This document shows positions 4,895 to 6,946 of a DNA stretch of 6,946 bases, piece after piece. The notes under the pieces were generated by a model. The model was given only the letters and a program-made list of their open reading frames with translations, was not told where the DNA came from and did no database searches. The first letter of the stretch is position 1, and each line of letters starts with the position of its first letter. Source of the DNA: Actinomycetales bacterium (lineage in GTDB: Bacteria > Actinomycetota > Actinomycetes > Actinomycetales > Beutenbergiaceae); NCBI GenBank assembly GCA_016649925.1, contig JAENWO010000129.1:1-6946 (forward strand), in the 5' to 3' direction. Both the position numbers and the translations under genes were made by a program.

Positions 4895-6606
4895 TGCGAC
4901 TCGCGGGAGACGTCCGGCCCGCTCGCACCGAGCAGGAAGTCCAGGTCGGCGCCGGTGTCGGCCTGCAGCACGTGGTCGATGTAGAGCCGCTCCCAGCCGC
5001 GCTGGGGCGCCGCGAACCCGGCCAGCGTCGCGTCGTTCGGCACGCGCAGGGCGAGCTCGGCCGCGGGGACGTCGAGGTCCAGCCGACGGGCCTCGACGTC
5101 GAGCACCACGTAGTCACCGGTCTGCACGAGCGCGAGCGGCCCACCCGCGGCCGCCTCGGGCGCGACGTGCAGCACCACCGTGCCGTACGCCGTCCCGCTC
5201 ATCCGGCCGTCGCAGACGCGCACCATGTCCCGCACACCCTGCTCCAGCAGCTTCTTGGGCAGAGGCATGTTGGACACCTCCGGCATGCCCGGGTAGCCCT
5301 TCGGGCCGCAACCGCGCAGCACGAGCACGCTGTTCTCGTCGACGTCGAGTGCGGGATCGTCGATGCGGGCGTGCATGTCCTCGACCGTGTCGAACACCAT
5401 CGCCCGGCCACGGTGCTTGAGCAGGCGCGGGGTGGCGGCGGCCGGCTTGATGATCGCACCGTCGGGGGCGAGGTTGCCGTACAGCACCGCGATACCGGCC
5501 TCGGCCTGCATGGGGGACTCGCGGACCCGGATGACCTCCTCGTCCCAGATGCGCGCGTCGTCGAGGTGGTCCACGAGCGGCCGGCCGGTGACGGTCAGCG
5601 CCGTCGGGTCCAACAGGTCCCTCACCTCCCGCAGGACGGCGAGCAGGCCACCGGCCCGCTGCAGGTCGTCCATCAGGTAGCGCCCGGCCGGCTGCAGGTT
5701 CACCAGCAGCGGGACGTTGGAGCCGATCCGGTCGAAGTCGTCCAGGGTCAGGTCGATGCCCAGCCGGCCGGCGATCGCCAGCAGGTGCACGACGGCGTTC
5801 GTCGAGCCACCGATCGCGGCGAGCGCAACGATCGCGTTCTGGAAGGAGCCGCGGGTGAGGATGTCGCTCGGCCGGCGCTGCTCCGCGACGAGCTCGACGG
5901 CGAGCCGACCGGTGGCGTGCGCGTTCTCCAGCAGCCGGGCGTCCGGTGCGGGCGTACCGGCCAGCCCCGGGATGATCGTGCCCAGCGCCTCGGCGACGAG
6001 CGCCATGGTGGACGCGGTCCCCATCGTGTTGCAGTGCCCGCGACTTCGGATCATCGAGGACTCCGAGCGGATGAACTGCTCCCGGTCCAACGTGCCGGCG
6101 CGAACCTCCTCGCTGAGGCGGAACACGTCGGTCCCGCACCCGAGGGCGACCCCCTGGAACGTGCCGGTGAGCATCGGGCCACCGGGCACGACGACCGCCG
6201 GCAGGTTCACCGACGCGGCCGCCATGAGCAGGGACGGGATCGTCTTGTCACATCCGCCGAGCAGCACGACGCCGTCGATCGGGTTGGCGCGCAGCATCTC
6301 CTCGGTGGCCATCGCGGCCATGTTCCGCCAGAGCATCGCGGTGGGCCGCACCTGCGTCTCACCGAGGGACACCACGGGCAGGTTCAGCGGGATGCCGCCG
6401 GCCTCGTACACGCCGTTCTTGACGGCGTCGGCCACCTCACCCAGGTGCGAGTTGCAGGGCGTGAGGTCCGAGGCGGTGTTCGCGATCGCGATGTGGGGCC
6501 GGCCGTCGAAGGCGTGGGCGGGCAGCCCTCGCCGCATCCACGCCCGGTGGATGTAGGAGTTCTTGTCGTCACTCGCGTACCACTGGGAGCTGCGCTGCTC
6601 GGGCAT
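4891..6606 (-). CDS. Sugar-acid (aldonate) dehydratase, IlvD/EDD superfamily
   Basis: A 571-residue dehydratase with an iron-sulfur cluster and Mg2+, removing water from an aldonate to give a 2-keto-3-deoxy sugar acid. Predicted [2Fe-2S] ligands are C51 (TPCNSH), C119 (GGCDKT) and C192 (RGHCNTMGTAST); D120 and the E83 of GETQ fit Mg2+ ligands and K121 the carbamylated lysine. Spacing agrees with pentonate dehydratases of the L-arabinonate/D-xylonate type, as I recall them. GPKGYPGMPE (435-443 region) rather than the GPRGGPGM of true IlvD, and the RMSG serine (S470), also favour the sugar-acid group over branched-chain amino acid synthesis. The PRESH-like ending (SRESH) is normal for the group, so the gene is complete. 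ATG 6606 is chosen because homology starts there and GGAAGAG lies just upstream; a longer frame to 6846 would overlap the divergent lactonase gene. The exact substrate is not determined. Confidence 0.93.
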   Translation of the reverse strand: MPEQRSSQWYASDDKNSYIHRAWMRRGLPAHAFDGRPHIAIANTASDLTPCNSHLGEVADAVKNGVYEAGGIPLNLPVVSLGETQVRPTAMLWRNMAAMATEEMLRANPIDGVVLLGGCDKTIPSLLMAAASVNLPAVVVPGGPMLTGTFQGVALGCGTDVFRLSEEVRAGTLDREQFIRSESSMIRSRGHCNTMGTASTMALVAEALGTIIPGLAGTPAPDARLLENAHATGRLAVELVAEQRRPSDILTRGSFQNAIVALAAIGGSTNAVVHLLAIAGRLGIDLTLDDFDRIGSNVPLLVNLQPAGRYLMDDLQRAGGLLAVLREVRDLLDPTALTVTGRPLVDHLDDARIWDEEVIRVRESPMQAEAGIAVLYGNLAPDGAIIKPAAATPRLLKHRGRAMVFDTVEDMHARIDDPALDVDENSVLVLRGCGPKGYPGMPEVSNMPLPKKLLEQGVRDMVRVCDGRMSGTAYGTVVLHVAPEAAAGGPLALVQTGDYVVLDVEARRLDLDVPAAELALRVPNDATLAGFAAPQRGWERLYIDHVLQADTGADLDFLLGASGPDVSRESH

Positions 6607-6651
6607 GGTTGCTCTTCCACCTCGCGGATTCTCGAATAGTCTTCGGACACC
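6607..6651. promoter_or_regulatory. 45-bp divergent intergenic region
   Basis: This gap between the dehydratase and lactonase starts must carry signals for both. On the minus strand, GAGGTGGAAGAG (about 6624-6613) supplies a ribosome site for the dehydratase. ATTCTCGAAT (6628-6637) is a 4+2+4 palindrome that could be an operator half. TAGTCT (6637-6642) is a possible -10 for the plus strand, placing a start near the lactonase ATG, but no good -35 was found. So short a gap implies joint control by one regulator, not present in the window. Confidence 0.4.
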
Positions 6652-6946
6652 ATGCAGGTTACCCGCGCATCCACCCGTCCGAGACCCCCTCTGCGGGCTC
6701 GTCCCGCGTCCTTCGACGCCTACGAGCTCGGTGAGGGCCCGGTGTGGGACGCCGCACGCGAGCGCGTGCTCTGGGTGGACATCGAGGGTGGCGCGGTGCT
6801 GGAGGGCGTACTCGACGGCGAGGTCGTCGAGGTCGTCGCGCGGCACGACCTGGACGGGACGGTCGGCGCCGTCGTGCCGTCCCGTGACGGGCGCCTGCTC
6901 GTCGCCGGCCAGGAGGAGCTCGTCGTGCTCGACCCGGCCGGCGGGC
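6652..6946 (+). CDS. SMP-30/gluconolactonase-family sugar lactonase, 5' part
   Basis: The first 98 codons of a gene that runs off the right edge; family members are about 280-310 residues, so roughly two thirds are missing. After a ~20-residue Arg/Pro-rich lead (TRASTRPRPPLRARP) comes the first SMP-30 blade: YELGEGPVWD (E28 corresponds to the metal-binding Glu), then VLWVDIEGG, and a second blade with TVGAVVPSRDGRLLVAGQEE. The family hydrolyses sugar lactones (gluconolactone, arabinonolactone and others) to aldonates with a divalent metal. Being divergent from an aldonate dehydratase, it likely supplies that enzyme's substrate. ATG 6652 is the only start I find before the conserved region; no clear Shine-Dalgarno precedes it, so a leaderless mRNA is possible. 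Confidence 0.85.
   Translation, partial: MQVTRASTRPRPPLRARPASFDAYELGEGPVWDAARERVLWVDIEGGAVLEGVLDGEVVEVVARHDLDGTVGAVVPSRDGRLLVAGQEELVVLDPAGG

Noticed and set aside
3740..4984. 414-codon plus-strand open frame opposite the beta-helix gene
   Set aside because: Low-information antisense reading crossing two minus-strand genes; no recognisable motif.
4894..6639. 581-codon plus-strand open frame opposite the dehydratase
   Set aside because: Antisense shadow rich in His/Arg/Asp/Val; the minus strand carries a complete dehydratase with its ligands.

Overview
This is a high-GC window (G or C at nearly every third codon position) that reads as chromosomal DNA from an actinobacterium. The best clue is the stand-alone XPB-type helicase, whose N-terminal sequence closely resembles the mycobacterial/actinobacterial group. 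A Pseudonocardiaceae-like host is my guess, not a demonstrated fact.

Layout. 1-65: two copies of a 26-bp repeat at a 39-bp period, cut by the left edge. 182-1840 (+): complete XPB-family DNA helicase, followed by a perfect 9-bp stem-loop that probably ends its transcript. About 1890-2612: remnant of an ISKra4-like insertion sequence, consisting of an intact DUF6788 accessory gene (-) and, divergent from it, only the first ~47 codons of the transposase (+). 2606-2803 (+): the 3' end of a head-GIN/DUF2807 adhesin-like gene, joined out of frame to the transposase stump, so a deletion scar lies near 2605-2613. 2850-3478 (+): a complete FitA/VapB-VapC toxin-antitoxin pair with a well-placed promoter, a 14-bp palindrome between -35 and -10, and a predicted leaderless start. 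3575-4807 (-), with coding-like sequence continuing to about 4894: a right-handed parallel beta-helix protein with a phage-tail-like C-terminal tail and no normal start codon. 4891-6606 (-): a sugar-acid dehydratase of the IlvD/EDD superfamily. 6652-6946 (+): the start of an SMP-30/gluconolactonase-type gene, cut by the right edge.

How they fit. The right end looks like part of a non-phosphorylative sugar-acid pathway: the lactonase opens a sugar lactone to the aldonate and the dehydratase makes the 2-keto-3-deoxy acid. The two genes are divergent, with 45 bp between starts. The beta-helix gene directly follows the dehydratase in the same direction and may be translationally coupled to it or may be a truncated remnant. 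The middle (about 1890-3480) is accessory DNA (IS debris, a broken surface-protein gene, a toxin-antitoxin module) between the helicase and the sugar-acid locus. I see no RNA genes, CRISPR array or obvious new defence system. The least ordinary points are the dehydratase/beta-helix junction with its CTGA overlap, and the compact leaderless, palindrome-controlled vapBC promoter.
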